Shown: piece by piece, positions 1 through 12,460 of the stretch
Layout of the letters: every line of letters begins with the position of its first letter
Numbering within the stretch: position 1 is the first letter of the stretch
Source: Branchiostoma floridae
Lineage: Eukaryota; Chordata; Leptocardii; Amphioxiformes; Branchiostomatidae
Reading direction: 5' to 3'
NCBI RefSeq assembly: GCF_000003815.2
Contig: NC_049991.1
Coordinates: 4,458,195 to 4,522,194 of the forward strand
Length of the DNA: 64,000 nucleotides
Made by a program: the position numbers and the translations under genes
The notes under the pieces: model-generated
Databases searched by the model: none
What the model saw: the letters and a program-made list of their open reading frames with translations, nothing else
What the model was told of the DNA's origin: nothing

Positions 1-583
1 GCATGTCAAGCTTCGACCGGAGTGCACACTCCTGGTATAAAAAATGATAATGTAAAAGTGAAAAAATCCTTTGATCTCATCTCTGTGAATAAGATATAGC
101 CAGTGTTACTGACCTGAGTGGTGCAGAGATGAATCTACGAGGGTGCAGGTAAATTCCACAGGTAAACTTGCATCGATACCCGTTATAGGCTACATGAGCA
201 CTCATTGAGTGCAGTTATAAAAGACACGTATGCTAAGATAAACAAAACATCGACAAAAAGAGACGCCAGTGCTGCGCATGACTGGTGACTTTCTTGTTAC
301 TCCCTTCTTTTCCCTGAGGCTTGGTTTCAACCTGACCCAGGTAGGGCATTATCCAGTCTAACTACCTTCCCCAAATATTTGCTGTCATGTACCTGGAGAA
401 GTCGCGAATGTATCTTAATCTGAGATTTGGTCGGTGCAACAGCAGTCTCTGCTTTGACTCTTACTCAGTTGCCTGTCTCAGGCGTTTTGTATACCTCTAT
501 TCTTCGCCCGACAAGGTCATGAACCGCCCTCAGGCTTGCCACTACTCAAGCTGCGCGTGCGCTTGGCTGAATACGTCATAATT

Positions 584-818
584 GGCTAATGCTGTAAATG
601 CAGAAATTTCGGTGATGGTTTTATGTTCGCGGTTTTCGCGTTGCTAATTTACCGCAAACTTAAAACCACCGCGAACATTGTTTCCATGGCAGTAAGAGAC
701 TACAGTGCATAGACATAGTGCTACCGCAAACTTGAAATTGACGCAAACCGTCCTTTTCCCGCTACCGCGAAATTAAATCCCCGCAAACTTAGATGTTTTT
801 ACGGTGGATCTAACACCA
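584..818. mobile_element. MITE copy in array unit 1
   Basis: The ends are partly inverted (tgtaaatgcag near the start against a 'ttacggtggatc'/'tttacagtgg' type end in the sister copies). The interior has alternating 'accgcaaactt' and 'ttcgcggt' motifs. It is about 235 bp with no coding capacity. The same element is in units 2 and 3. Confidence 0.6.
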
Positions 819-2131
819 CAGTTCTTTAAGCGCTTGGCATGACATGACAATTAACCCAAAATGTTCATCCCTGAAGCTGACCCTGGACTTGTTCTGAACC
901 TACAGGTTACCACGTGATCAGGTCTGAAATTCACCAAACTACACTGTACAAAGTAACATGATGATGGTTTCAACAAGATAGACCTATGTACGCTTAACAC
1001 CCAGGAATGTCCTGACCACAACTATGCCACACTCCATGCCTGTAACCGTCACCACCTAGCCTCCAGGCAAGTGGTTGGGTTTTGAATGGCTGTCTTTTAC
1101 AGTTACGAGTTCAGAAGTTCACTCTGATTTAAAAAATAAAGATCAACTTTCTCTGTCCTGATCTGGTGCAGAATACCAATGGCTAGCCTAGCATGTGCTC
1201 TAATGTAAACCTAACTACTCAATTTCGGGTAGTCATTCCATAATTAGCCTTCCGGGAATCGACCTTCTCATTTTTTTAGTTTTTTTTTATTTATTCTGTG
1301 ATCTTATCCACTGCTTTACAGTGGAGCCCTGTATTTATTATTTTTAACAAAGAACTCCTTTCTTTAACGGGTAGGGGATTGTTATAAACCGGGAATACAT
1401 ATCAAACTTACATATGCATACTCATAGAACAGCAGATAATACACAGTAAGCCCCCTCCCGAAAAGCCCAGACGTTTCTAACCCATTCTATGAGTCCGAGG
1501 GTGAGTACTACATTTACACACCATAATCGAAACATTCTAGCACAAATTGCTTTTGTAGTTAACATGCTTAGTAATACTATTTCATGGTTTATGTTGTTAT
1601 AGAAATGTGTCATTACTGTATTGTTATTATTTTTTAAGTGTAAGTCCATGACTGCCTAAAAAGCATGTAAAGCTTTGACATGAGTGTACACTCCTGGTAT
1701 AAAAATGATAATGGAAAAGTGAACAAATCCTTTGATCTCATCTCTGTGGATAATATATAGCCAGTGTTACTGACCTGAGTGGTGCAGAGATGAATCTACG
1801 AGGCTGCAGGTAAATTCCACAGGTAAACTTGCATCGAGACCCATTATAGGCTACACGAACACTCATTGAGTGCAGTTATAAAAGACACGTATACTAAGAT
1901 GGCAAAACATCGACGAAAAGAGACGCCAGTGCAGCGCATGACTGGTGACCTTCTTGTTACTCCCTTCTTTTCCCTGAGGCTAGGTTTCAACCTGACACAG
2001 GTAGGGCATTATCCAGGCTAACTACCTTCCCCAAATATTTGCTGTCATGTACCTGGAGAAGTCGCGAATGGATCTTAATCTGACATTTGGTCGGTGCAAG
2101 TGTCTTGACTAGGTATCGATACGGTGTACAC

Positions 2132-2290
2132 AACATTCCACACACAGACACGTACACGCACATACACACATATATACCCACATACCGCACACACACAAAC
2201 GCACACACACACACATACCACGCACATACCACGCACATACCACGCACACACACACATACCGCACATACATACATACATACATACATACAG
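2132..2290. repeat. CA/CATA microsatellite, array unit 2
   Basis: Compound (CA)n with cacgcacatac and (catA)n tracts. Both strands are open in several frames, which produces spurious Cys/Val- or His/Thr-rich open frames. Confidence 0.95.
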
Positions 2291-3070
2291 TTGCAGTATT
2301 AATTTACAGTATACTGAACAAGACCTGAATGACACTTCACTTTATTTTACCATCAATACCTTTTCTTTCACTGGTGTTGGTACATGTGCATTTCTAATTG
2401 AAGTTCTTCCTGGATATTCAATTTAACATACAAGTTAGGCTCTTTTTTTAATAACAAGATCCCCTAATTAGTTATGCAAATTGGATCCTCATTGTTAAAC
2501 AAATACACATTATGACGATCTGTTTACCTCTTCATGAGTTACTAGTCCTCTGTTTCAAATTCTGTCACATAATCGTCGGCTGCAGTTTTCAAACAAGTCG
2601 CTATGGGGCCAAACGCCCATGACCTGTCCAACACTCAAAATGTCATGGACATAGCTCTTTCAGATGAATACAACTCAAACTTCTAAAAAACATTTTCGAC
2701 GATGACCTTCGTTTTCCCGGCTCCTACCTACCTACCAAATATCTTTATGATCTACGTAGAGCTTCTAGGGTTATGTTGATAACATACAAACATACACACT
2801 TACAGACACAACCCGCTGCAATACAGTGGGAGACCATCGGGAGGACCATTAACGAATTTGAACTTTAAGATCCATCCACAGCATCTTAAGTCATGTTGTT
2901 TTCAAACAAAAACACATGCGACTGCGGTCACTGATTTGCTTCTTGCTCAGTTGCCTGTACTAGGCGTTTTGTATGCCTCTATTTTTCGCCCGACAAGGTC
3001 ATGAACCGCCCTCAGGATTACCACTACTCAAGCTGCGCGTGCGCTTGGCCGAATCTGTCATAATTGGCTA

Positions 3071-3293
3071 ATACCGTAAATCCAGAGCTTTTGCCGTGGT
3101 TTTATGTTCGCGGTTTTCGCGTTGTTAATTTACCGCAAACTTAAAAACCACCGCGAACATTGTTTCCATGGTAGTAAGAGACTACAGTGCATAGACATAG
3201 TGCTACCGCAAACTTGAAACTGACGCAAACAGTCCTTTTCCCGCTACCGCGAAATTAAATCCCCGCAAACTTAGATGCATTTACAGTGGATCT
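3071..3293. mobile_element. MITE copy in array unit 2
   Basis: Near-identical to the element in unit 1, at the same relative site. The terminal motif reads ccgtaaatccag at the left and tgcatttacagtgg at the right, an imperfect terminal inverted repeat. Confidence 0.6.
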
Positions 3294-4321
3294 AACACCA
3301 CAGTTCTTTAAGCACTTGGCATGACATGACAATTAAACCGAAATGTTCGTCCCTGAAGCTGACCCTGGACTTGTTCTGAACCTACAGGTTACCGCGTGAT
3401 CATGTCTGAAATTTACCAAACTTTGCTATACTAAGTAACATGATGATGGTTTTAGCAAGATAGACCTATGTATGCTATGTATACACCCAGGAATGTCCTA
3501 ACCACAACTATGCCGCACTTCATGCCTGTAACAGTCACCACCTAGCCTCCAGGCTAGTGGTTGGATTTTGAATGACTTTCTCTACTATAGCTACAGTCGC
3601 GAGTTCAGAAGTTCACTCTGATTTTTAAAAAAAGAGATCAATTTCTCTGTCCTGTTCTGGTGTGGGATACCAATAGCTAGCCTAGCATGTGCTCTAGTGT
3701 AAACCTTTCTATTTAATACTCCTTACTCTTCAAATTAATACTTCTACTTTCTACTTAGTAATACAATTTCATAGTTTATGCTGTTATAGAAATGTGTCAT
3801 TACTGTATTGTTTTTGTTTTTTAAGTGTAAGTCTATGACTGCCTAAAAAGCATGTCAAGCTTCGACCTGAGTGTACACTCCTGGTATAAAAAATTAAAAT
3901 GTAAAAGTGAACAAATCCTTTTATCTCATCTCTGTGAATAAGATATAGCCAGTGTTACTCACCTGAGTGGTGCAGAGATGAATTTACGAGGCTGCAGGTA
4001 AATTCCACAGGTGAACTTGCATCGAGACCCATTATAGGCTACACGAACACTCATTGAGTGCAGTTATAAAAGACACGTCTACTAAGATAAACAAAACATC
4101 GACAAAAAGAGACGCCAGTCCTGCGCATGACTTGTGACCTTCTTGTTACTCCCTTCTTGTCCCTGAGGCTAGGTTTCAACCTGACCCAAGTAGGACATTA
4201 TCCAGTCTAACTACCATCACCAAATATTTGCTGTCATGTACCTTGAGAAGTCGCGAATCTTAATCTGACATTTGGTCGGTGCAAGTGTCTTGAATAGGTA
4301 TCTATACGGTGTACACAACAT

Positions 4322-4482
4322 TCCACACACAGACACGTACACACACACAAACACACACACATACCACGCACACACACACACACACACATGTACACACACA
4401 CACACACACACACCGTGAATAACAAAACAACACACACACACACACATACCACACATACCGCACATACACACACACATACAGT
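4322..4482. repeat. CA microsatellite, array unit 3
   Basis: Compound (CA)n tract at the same position in its unit as the one in unit 2. It is interrupted by a short non-CA stretch with gtgaataacaaaac. Confidence 0.95.
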
Positions 4483-5265
4483 TGCAGTATTAATTAACAG
4501 TATACTGAACAAGACCTGAATGTCACTAATCACTTTATTTTACCATCAATGGCATTTTTTTTCACTGGTGTTGGTACATGTGCAGAATATCTAATTGAAG
4601 TTCTGCCTGGATATTCAATTAAACATACAAGTTAGGCTTTTTTTTTAAGAACAAGATTCCCTAATTAGTTACGCAAATTAGATCCTCATTGTTAAACAAA
4701 TACACATTATGACGATCTGTTTACCTCTTCATGAGTTAATAGTACTCTGTTTCAAATTCTGTCACATAATCGGCTGCTGCAGTTTTCAAACAAGTCGATA
4801 TGGGGCAATGCCCCCGAGTGTTATCCACCACTCAAAATGTCATGGACATAGCTCTTCGAGATGAAAACAACTCAAACTTCTAAAAAACATTTTCGAAGTT
4901 GACCTTCGTTTTCCCGGCTCCTACCTACCTACCAAATATCTTTATGATCTACGTAGATCTTCTAGGGTTCTGTTGATAACATACAAACATACACACTTAC
5001 AGACACAACCCGCCTCAATACCGTCGAAGACCATCGGGAGGCCCATTAATGAATTTGAACTTTAAGATCCATCCACAGCATCTTAAGTCATGTTGTTTTC
5101 ATACAAAAACACATTCGACTGCAGTCACTGCTTTTTGCTTCTTGCTTAGTGGCCTGTCTCAGGCGTGTTGTATACCTCTATTCTTAGCCCGACAAGGTCA
5201 TGAACCGCCCTCAGGCTTACCACTACAAACTGCGCGTGCGCTTGGCCGAATCCGTCATAATTGGC

Positions 5266-5485
5266 TAATGCTGTAAATGCAGAAATTTCGGTGATGGTTT
5301 TATGTTCGCGGTTTTCACATTGCTAATTTACCGCAAACTTAAAACCACAGGTAACATTGTTTCCATGGCAGTAAGAGACTACAGTGAATGGTGCTACCGA
5401 GAACTTGAAACTGACGCAAACAGTCCTTTTTCCGCTACCGCGAAATTAAATCCCCGTAAACTTAGATGCATTTACAGTGGATCTA
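5266..5485. mobile_element. MITE copy in array unit 3
   Basis: Third copy at the same relative site, ending tgcatttacagtgg. Unit 4 has the flanks joined without it (near 7640), so insertion or loss happened during array growth. Confidence 0.6.
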
Positions 5486-6665
5486 ACGCCACTGTTCTTA
5501 GCGCTTGGCATGGTATGGAAATTAACCCGAAAGGTTCGTCCCTGAAGCTGACCCTGGACTTGTTCTGAACCTACAGGTTACCACGTGGTCAGGTCTGAAA
5601 TTCACCAAACTCTACTGTTCAAAGTAACATGATGACGGTTTCAGCAAGATAGACCTATGTACGCTAAACACCCAGGAATGTCCTGACCACAACTATGCCG
5701 CACTCCATACCTGTAACCGTCACCACCTAGCCTCCAGGCAAGTGGTTGGGTTTTGAATGTCTTACTTTTACAGTTACGAGTTCAGAAGTTCACTCTGATT
5801 TTTTTAAAAAAAGATCAACTTTCTCTGTCCTGTTCTGGTGTGGGATACCAATGGCTAGCCTAGCATGTGTTTTTACAATGAACTCCTTTCTTTAACGGGT
5901 AGGGGATTGTTAGAAACCGGGAATACATATTTAACTTACATATAAATACTCACAGAACAGCACATAGTACCCAGTAAGCTTTCTTTTGAAAAGCCCAGAC
6001 GTTTCTAACCCATTCTATGAGTCTGAGAGGGAGTACTACAATTATACACCATAACAGAAACATTTGAGCGCAAATTGATTTTGTAGTTAACTTGCTTATC
6101 AATACGATTTCATAGTTTATGTTGTTATAGAAATGTGTCATTACTGTATTGTTTTTGTTTTTTAAATGTAAGTCCATGATTGCTTCAAAAGCATGTCAAG
6201 CTTCGACCTGAGTGTACACTCCTGGTATAAAAAATGATAAAGTAAAAGTGAAGTAAACCTTTGATCTCATCCCTGTGAATAAGATGAAGCCAATGTTACT
6301 GACCTGAGTGGTGCAGAAATGAGCCCACGTGGCTGCAGGTAAATTCCAAAGGTGAATTGGCATCAAGACCCAAATTAGGCGACACGGACACTGAGGGCAG
6401 TTAGATAAATAAAAGACACGCTTGATAAACTGAACAGCATGGACGAAATGAGTCGCCAGTGCTGCGCATGACTAGTGACCTCCTTACAACCCTTTCTTTT
6501 CAATGAGGATAGGTTTGAACCTGACCCAAGTAGGGCATTATCCAGTCTAACTACCTACCCCAAATATTTGCTGTCATGTACCTGGAGAAGTTGCGAATGG
6601 ATCTTAATCTGACATTTGGTCAGTGGAAGGGTCTTACTAAGTATCGGTACCGTGTACACGACGTA

Positions 6666-6666
<1 letters not shown>

Positions 6667-6720
<54 letters not shown>

Positions 6721-6822
6721 CCCACATACCGCACACACACAATTGCAAACGCACACATACACGCGAAAACACCACCGACAAACACACACACACATACACA
6801 CATACCGCACACACACACACAC
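6667..6822. repeat. CA microsatellite, array unit 4
   Basis: A long pure (CA)n run at 6667-6713 is followed by interrupted CA/CATA text. It sits at the equivalent place in unit 4. Confidence 0.95.
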
Positions 6823-8251
6823 AGTTTCAGTATTTCCAATATACTGAACCAGACCTGAATGACACTTCATTTTACCATCAATAGTTTTTTCTTTCACTGG
6901 TGTTGGTACATGTGCAGAATATCTAATTGAAGTTCTGCCTAGATATCCAATTAAACATACAAGTTAGGCTATTTTTAAAACAACATTCCCTTATTAGTTA
7001 TGCAAATTAGATCCTCATTGTTTGCCAAATACACATTACGACGATCTTTTTACCTCTTCATGAGTTACTAGTCCTCTGTTTCAAATTCTGTCACATAATC
7101 GGCTGCTGCAGTTTTCAAACAAGTCGATATGGGGCAATGCCCACGTGTGCTATCCACCACTCATAATGTTACATGGACATAGCTCTTCCAGATAATTACA
7201 CCTCAAACTTCAATGATGTTCCGCTCCAGTTCCGTAAAAACATTTTCGAATGTGACATTCGTTTTCCCGATTCCAGCTCACCTACAAAATATCATTAGGA
7301 TCCACCCACAGCTTCTCGAGTATGCTGATAACATACAAACAAATACACTTACAGAGAGACACAACCCGCTGCAATACCGTGGGAGACCACCAGGAGTCCC
7401 ATTATTGAACTTGACTTCGAAGATACATCCACAGCATCTTAAGTGCAACTGCAGTCACTGCTTTGACTCTTGCTCAGTGGTCTGTATCAGGCGTTTTGTA
7501 TACCTCTATCTGATAGCCGGGTCGAGTCTTACCGTAACTGTTCTTCGCCCGATAAGGTCATGAACCCGAACAGTTTCGCCCTCAGGCTTAACACTACTCC
7601 AGCTGCGCGTGCGCTTGGCTGAATCCGCCATAATTGGTTGATAGTTCAAACGCCACTGTTCTTAGCTCTTGGCATGACATGGCAATTAACCCCAAAGATT
7701 TGTCCCTGAACGGCTGACCCTGGACTTGTTCTGAACCTACAGGTTACCACGTGATCATGTCTGAAATTCATCAAACTATGCCATTCTCAGTACTATGATG
7801 GTTTAGGCAAGATAGGTCTGGGCATATGTACGCTAAACACTTAGGAATGTCCTGACCACAACTATGCAGCACTCCATGCCTGTAACCGTCACCACCTAGC
7901 CTCCAGGCAAGTGGTTGGGTTTTGAATGTCTGTCTCTACAACAGTCGCGAGTTCAGAAGTTCACTCTGATTTAAAAAAAAAAGTCTGTCCTGATCTGGTG
8001 CAGGATACCAATGGCTAGCCTAGCATGTGCTCTAATGTAAACCTAACTACTCAAGTTGGGGTAGTCATTCTATATTTAGCCTTCCGGGAATCGACCTTCT
8101 TATTTCTTTTTTTTTTCATTTTTTTTATTCTGTGTTCTTAAGCTAGAACAACCCAACTCAGTGTAACCACACCGCTTTACAGTGGGGCCCTGGATTTATT
8201 ATTTTTAGGGGATTGCTAGAAACCGGGAATACATATCAAACTTACATATAC

Positions 8252-8351
8252 NNNNNNNNNNNNNNNNNNNNNNNNNNNNNNNNNNNNNNNNNNNNNNNNN
8301 NNNNNNNNNNNNNNNNNNNNNNNNNNNNNNNNNNNNNNNNNNNNNNNNNNN
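8252..8351. other. Assembly gap (100 N)
   Basis: A run of exactly 100 N inside array unit 4, a placeholder gap of unknown true size within the tandem array. Confidence 1.
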
Positions 8352-8931
8352 TAGTGAACTTCCTTAGTAATACAATTTCATAGATTATGCTGTTATAGAA
8401 ATGCGTCATTACTGTATTGTTATTGTTTTTTAAGTGTAAGTCCATGACTGCCTAAAAAGCATGTCAAGCTTCGACCTGAGTGCACACTCCTGGTATACAA
8501 AATGATAATGTAAAAGTGAACAAATCTTTTGATCTCATCTCTGTGAATAAGATATAGCCAGTGTTACTGACCTGAGTGGTGCAGAGACGAGGCTGCAGGT
8601 AAATTCCACAGGTGAACTTGCATCGAGACCCATTATAGGCTACACGAACACTCATTGAGTGCATTTATAAAAAGCTACGTATACTAAGATAAACAAAACA
8701 TCGACGAAAAGAGACGCCAGTGCTGCGCATGACTGGTGACCTTCTTGTTACTCCCTTCTTTTCCCTGAGGCTAGGTTTCAACCTGACCCATGTAGGGCCG
8801 GCATTATCCAGTCTAACTACCTTCCCCAAATATTTGCTGTCATGTACCTGGAGAAGTCGCGAATGGATCTTAATCTGACAATTGGTCGGTGCAAGTGTCT
8901 TAAATAGGTATCGATACGGTGTACACAACAT

Positions 8932-9075
8932 TCCACACACGGACACGTACACGCACACACACATATACTTAGTATATACCCACATACCGCACACACACAA
9001 ACGCACACACCACGCACACAAAATACCACACACACACACACACACACATACCGCACATACATACACACATACATT
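8932..9075. repeat. CA microsatellite, array unit 5
   Basis: Compound CA/CATA tract of the truncated fifth unit, ending close to the array boundary. Confidence 0.95.
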
Positions 9076-9085
9076 TGCAGTTGCT

Positions 9086-9326
9086 GTATTGATTTACAGT
9101 ATATGGAACTCAAGCACGACAGTAGGCGCAAGTCAGGGAACACAAGTTACATGTTGACAACCTTTCACGGCAAACACATAATGGTGGACAAAGGCACACG
9201 TCATCGATGACGTAACCACTAGGGGACCATACCACTTGTTACATGGGTGGTGATCCTAACCTGCTATGTCAAGAGAGTGATTCCACAAGGGATCATAAAT
9301 GCGGTGCCAGTTTTAACAGTGTTTAC
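9086..9326. other. Single-copy flank with a CRE-like palindrome
   Basis: Non-repeated sequence after array A. It holds a perfect 16-bp palindrome at 9198-9213 (acgtcatcgatgacgt) made of two CRE half-sites. No gene is seen. Confidence 0.5.
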
Positions 9327-10033
9327 CTGCAGGGATAGCCTTCTCTCAAATGATCGTTATTTCTGAATTGCTTACAGGACAGACAAGAGTTGGCCCTAAA
9401 ATATAACACAGAAAGACTGGTAACCTGATATCTGTGCATCATATGTCCATTATCACCATTCATTCTTTCATCGCACACTTTGACAGAATGGCATTTATCT
9501 CTTACATTACTTAAGTTACAAGCTTGTTTATCGGGGCACAAACATAAGATAGAGCAGAAAATTACGTCCAGAAGTTCAGTTCCAGATGTTACATTTTCTG
9601 CAGTACTAACTATAGTTTGTCTATGTCTGTAAATGCTATATGTGTAAACGTTATAATAATTGTCCATGTCATCGTTATGAATAGGTTCAAGCATGTTTTC
9701 AGCTAGTGGAATGTGACCAACGTAAAATTGAGATGACAACTATCCCCTCCATTCGTCTCGCAGGAATAAAAAGCGCATTGACACAAACAATGGTCTGTTC
9801 ATAGCAAAATATTTGGCGTCGTGCTATCCTGGGGCATTATTTGATATAATGAGATGCCACACCTCATCAGGGACGTCACACTGTATATGACCTCCTTGGC
9901 CTCTTTCACAGAGCAAGGGCGTTACATAGCCTTCTTGCACAGAGTAAACAACATAAAGTATAGTAAAGTATGGAAACGTGCCAAGAGGCAAGGCTGTCCG
10001 AAGATTGTTGAGATGTTTACACCCCCTTTCCAC
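9327..10033 (-). pseudogene. Possible broken cysteine-rich coding segment, unrecognised
   Basis: On the minus strand one reading frame runs from about 10033 to 9327 with only two in-frame TAG stops (at 9824-9826 and 9740-9742). The 3' part (9739 down to 9327) encodes about 138 residues rich in cysteine. It has CLCPDKQACNLSN with an N-glycosylation sequon, and a CLSCKQF motif near the end. It closes at a good donor (ctgcag/gtaaac, GT at 9326-9325), with the next in-frame codon after the donor being a stop, as expected for a true exon edge. The 5' part (about 9940 to 9827) has LLCERGQGGHIQCDVPDEVW. This looks like the extracellular part of a receptor-type protein, but I cannot name the family. 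It could be a pseudogene, two exons separated by a very short intron, or chance. Confidence 0.35.
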
Positions 10034-10039
10034 TAGGAC

Positions 10040-10860
10040 GGTGCTCTCGCCGCGCTCTCAAAATTTGACATATTGCTCAACGAATTGTATAGAAAAGAAA
10101 CGAATCTTTTTACACTTTCTGTGTTTTGTTGTCTTCTCGGCCAGCACACTTTTAAAGATACCACCGGTGTTGTCAGTTCTTCAAATTATCAATTGCATCA
10201 ATGAAAGAATATGAAAATGCACTAGCGATGTGGTGTCTTGCTAGCCAGAGGAATCGCCAAGGGGAAGTTGTGTTTGAGAAAAAAACACATTCAAAGATAA
10301 AGACCTTATGGTTGGATGCGGTGTTCGCGTTGTGCTAGCCCGATGCCTACCGCGAGAGAAGGTGAACAAAGGTCAAATAGATAGTGACCGAAGCAGTACT
10401 ACCACCGATGTTGTTCTAAGCATTTGTTTAATTGTTTTGCTCAGTAGAACTAATTTAAAAGCCATCACAGAAAGTTTGGTCACTTTTAGTTGGCAAACGT
10501 CAACGGATTTTTAATAATTTATTGGCACAATTACAAATATTGGTAGTAGTGCAGCTGCCTGTGTTGAGGTATATCTTGGCGTTTATCGCCCGCATTCGTG
10601 TTGTCATAGAAACATGACTAACAAACACTACAAGACAGTGTACTTCCTCGCAAATTCGGAAGGCGGCAGTTCCCAAAGTTTGCAATGGGGTTACTGTTGT
10701 GAACGATCAATGTGTTTATGATATTGAGACTATCTTTAGTTCTTTTCTTCAGGCGAAAATTGTTCAGTTCTTGTCATCACCACTGTAGCCCTTCTATGTA
10801 ACAACTTAAGATGCCCGTGGACTGCTACGTTTCGACCCTGCTCGTCTCCATTCACCCGTG
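10040..10860. other. Non-coding stretch without recognised features
   Basis: AT-rich unique sequence with only short, unconvincing open frames on both strands. I see no splice-bounded exon, tRNA or transposon end. Confidence 0.5.
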
Positions 10861-10864
10861 TACA

Positions 10865-10990
10865 GACGGTGTTAGGTAATCTCCAAGCAGATCCTACGGT
10901 GCCATAAGATTAGTATCAAAGCTGGCCAGGGAGTATAGCCGGCTAAGGGAGTCAAACGGGTACAGGGCATTACGCACCGTGGATCTGGTT
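10865..10990. repeat. Dispersed repeat, copy 1
   Basis: The text starting taatctccaagcagatc and running through 'agctggc...gtagccggct' recurs at 23218-23310 with point differences. This is a dispersed family of unknown class. Confidence 0.55.
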
Positions 10991-11180
10991 CGAGATTAGG
11001 TGTTAGGTAGTCGTCCGCCCTGTTCTAGTTGTAGTTTCCGAAAATTCCGCAAGTGGTGCCCTGATGTTTGTCGTAAGATCAACCATGACGCTGCCGAGAG
11101 CGTCGAAGGAACACCCTTAGTATGTTTCCAGCGGCCATCAGGAAAAATGACGCAGTGCCAGTTGATATCCGTGTGTGAAT

Positions 11181-11388
11181 CTAAGGCTTAGGTCACATTT
11201 CAAGAATTGGGCCCGACCGGGCAGCTTTCGGGGGGGAAAATAATTATATAAAAGACATAAAAATACACAAAATGTTGCATAATACTCATGGACATGATTT
11301 GTGTATATTTCTAAGTATACACTTTAATTTTTCGTTTCATTAAACATCCCGTCCGGGTCCCGGTTTGGAAATATGACCTAAGCCTAAG
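11181..11388. mobile_element. MITE with ctaaggcttaggtca terminal inverted repeats
   Basis: The left end reads ctaaggcttaggtcacattt. The reverse complement of the right end reads cttaggcttaggtcatattt, followed by matching 'ccgggacccgg'-type text. The element is about 208 bp with an AT-rich middle and no coding capacity, a typical non-autonomous DNA element. Confidence 0.75.
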
Positions 11389-11520
11389 AGGAAAATGTAC
11401 GTCATGCGACGTAAACAACAATCAGTTACGTCGTGGTATCGTGAATAACGTTACATTGATTATGATATCTGTTCTTGTATTTATGTATATTATGATTTGA
11501 TGTATCAATGTTATGTTTAA

Positions 11521-11612
11521 GGTATGGCGGCTTCGAAAAGGTGTCTTTTGACACCTGTTCCGCCATACCCTCCAGTGTGGAGAATCCAAATAAATAAATA
11601 AATAAATAGCGT
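11521..11612 (+). mobile_element. Probable non-LTR retrotransposon 3' end
   Basis: A stem-loop (ggtatggcgg... to ...ccgccatacc, 11521-11569) is followed by a short linker and an (aaat)n tail at about 11588-11608. A 3' hairpin plus a simple-repeat tail is the usual look of a CR1/L2-like LINE 3' terminus. Only the end is present. Confidence 0.4.
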
Positions 11613-11832
11613 AACTAGTAGAGTGTTGGGCTCGGAATCAAGAGGTCCCGGGTTCGATACTTGCCGTGCCCCCGACGTTGTCCCCTTGGAAAAGACACTT
11701 TTCACTTTCATCACTCCAGCCAGGTGTAAAAAATGGGCACTTGACTTCGGTCGGGGAGGTAAAGGACTATCTTCACCTAAATCTGTCCAGAGTCCTCCCC
11801 AGAGGATGGAATAACGGAGGCCCTCCACTATA
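11605..11832 (+). mobile_element. tRNA-derived SINE
   Basis: A tRNA-like head has an A-box region (gcgtaactagtagagtg) and a B box (gggttcgatac). It is followed by the shared body 'ccttggaaaagacactttt...cactccagccaggtg...gggcacttgacttcgg'. The same body occurs at 25,448, 32,005, 38,545 (reverse) and 48,562. Confidence 0.8.
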
Positions 11833-12372
11833 CTCCTAGCCCAGCTCCACTCTACTACTTTTCATATTTAATGTGTTTTCTTGGTTAATTTTGCTAAAAT
11901 CAATGAAAAGTCACAGATTTTTGTATCAAGACTCAAGTGGCATCACTTTTCCAGTGGGCATTGTCTGCAAAAAACTTGTGAATGGGCGATGATCAAAACA
12001 ATAGTCGTTTTGCCACTTCACAACAAAGGAATCACCATAATGTATTATACTTCATTACTTGTAGTATTTGACAACCTCTGCAAAATGAACCCATTTTCAT
12101 GAGAGCGCAGCGCATTGGTCCGGGTTATTTTTGCCAGCCCCTCCACTATACTAAAATGTTATGAGGAGAACCCTGCTGTCTGTACTTTGTATGTGGCACT
12201 GTTAGAATAAGACACGCCCAAAAGCTGATACTCAAGCAACTTGATATGATTTTGAAAACATTTCAAACACATCCGTTGTTTTTCGTCAGTGACACTGAGA
12301 AATCTTGTTGGACAAGGTTTATACATCATAGTTCTTGTTCGGCTCGATCGGGTCATAGTCTTTTACAAACAT

Positions 12373-12460
12373 TCTTATAACTTAGGGAAAATCGTTTCTT
12401 ATAACTTAGAGTAAATTGTTTCTTATAACTAAGAGAAAATCGTTTCTTATAACTTAATCG
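12373..12460 (+). repeat. Short minisatellite, ~26-28 bp x 3-4
   Basis: Repeats of 'gtttcttataacttagag' with the spacer 'aaaatc', at the leading edge of array B. Confidence 0.8.

Larger units (their letters stand above)
1..9085. repeat. Tandem array A: five copies of a ~2.2-kb non-coding unit
   Basis: The same opening motif (gcatgtcaagcttcgacc and close variants) recurs at about 1, 1663, 3850, 6191 and 8459. The text between these points is highly similar, giving a unit of 2.2-2.3 kb. Each unit carries in order a conserved opening block, a CA-rich microsatellite, a block with an AT-rich stretch, a MITE with Tc/pogo-style 'gttcgcggttttcgcg' text, and a closing block. Unit 1 lacks about 0.85 kb of its middle including the microsatellite, unit 4 lacks the MITE, and unit 5 stops near 9085 where single-copy sequence begins. 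I see no coding region; short open frames are translations of the CA repeat on either strand. Confidence 0.9.

Noticed and set aside
2075-2426. Several overlapping open frames rich in Cys/Val or His/Thr on both strands
   Set aside because: They are translations of the CA microsatellite and recur at each array A unit (also near 4217-4533, 6555-6897 and 8665-9157). No codon-level constraint or splice context.
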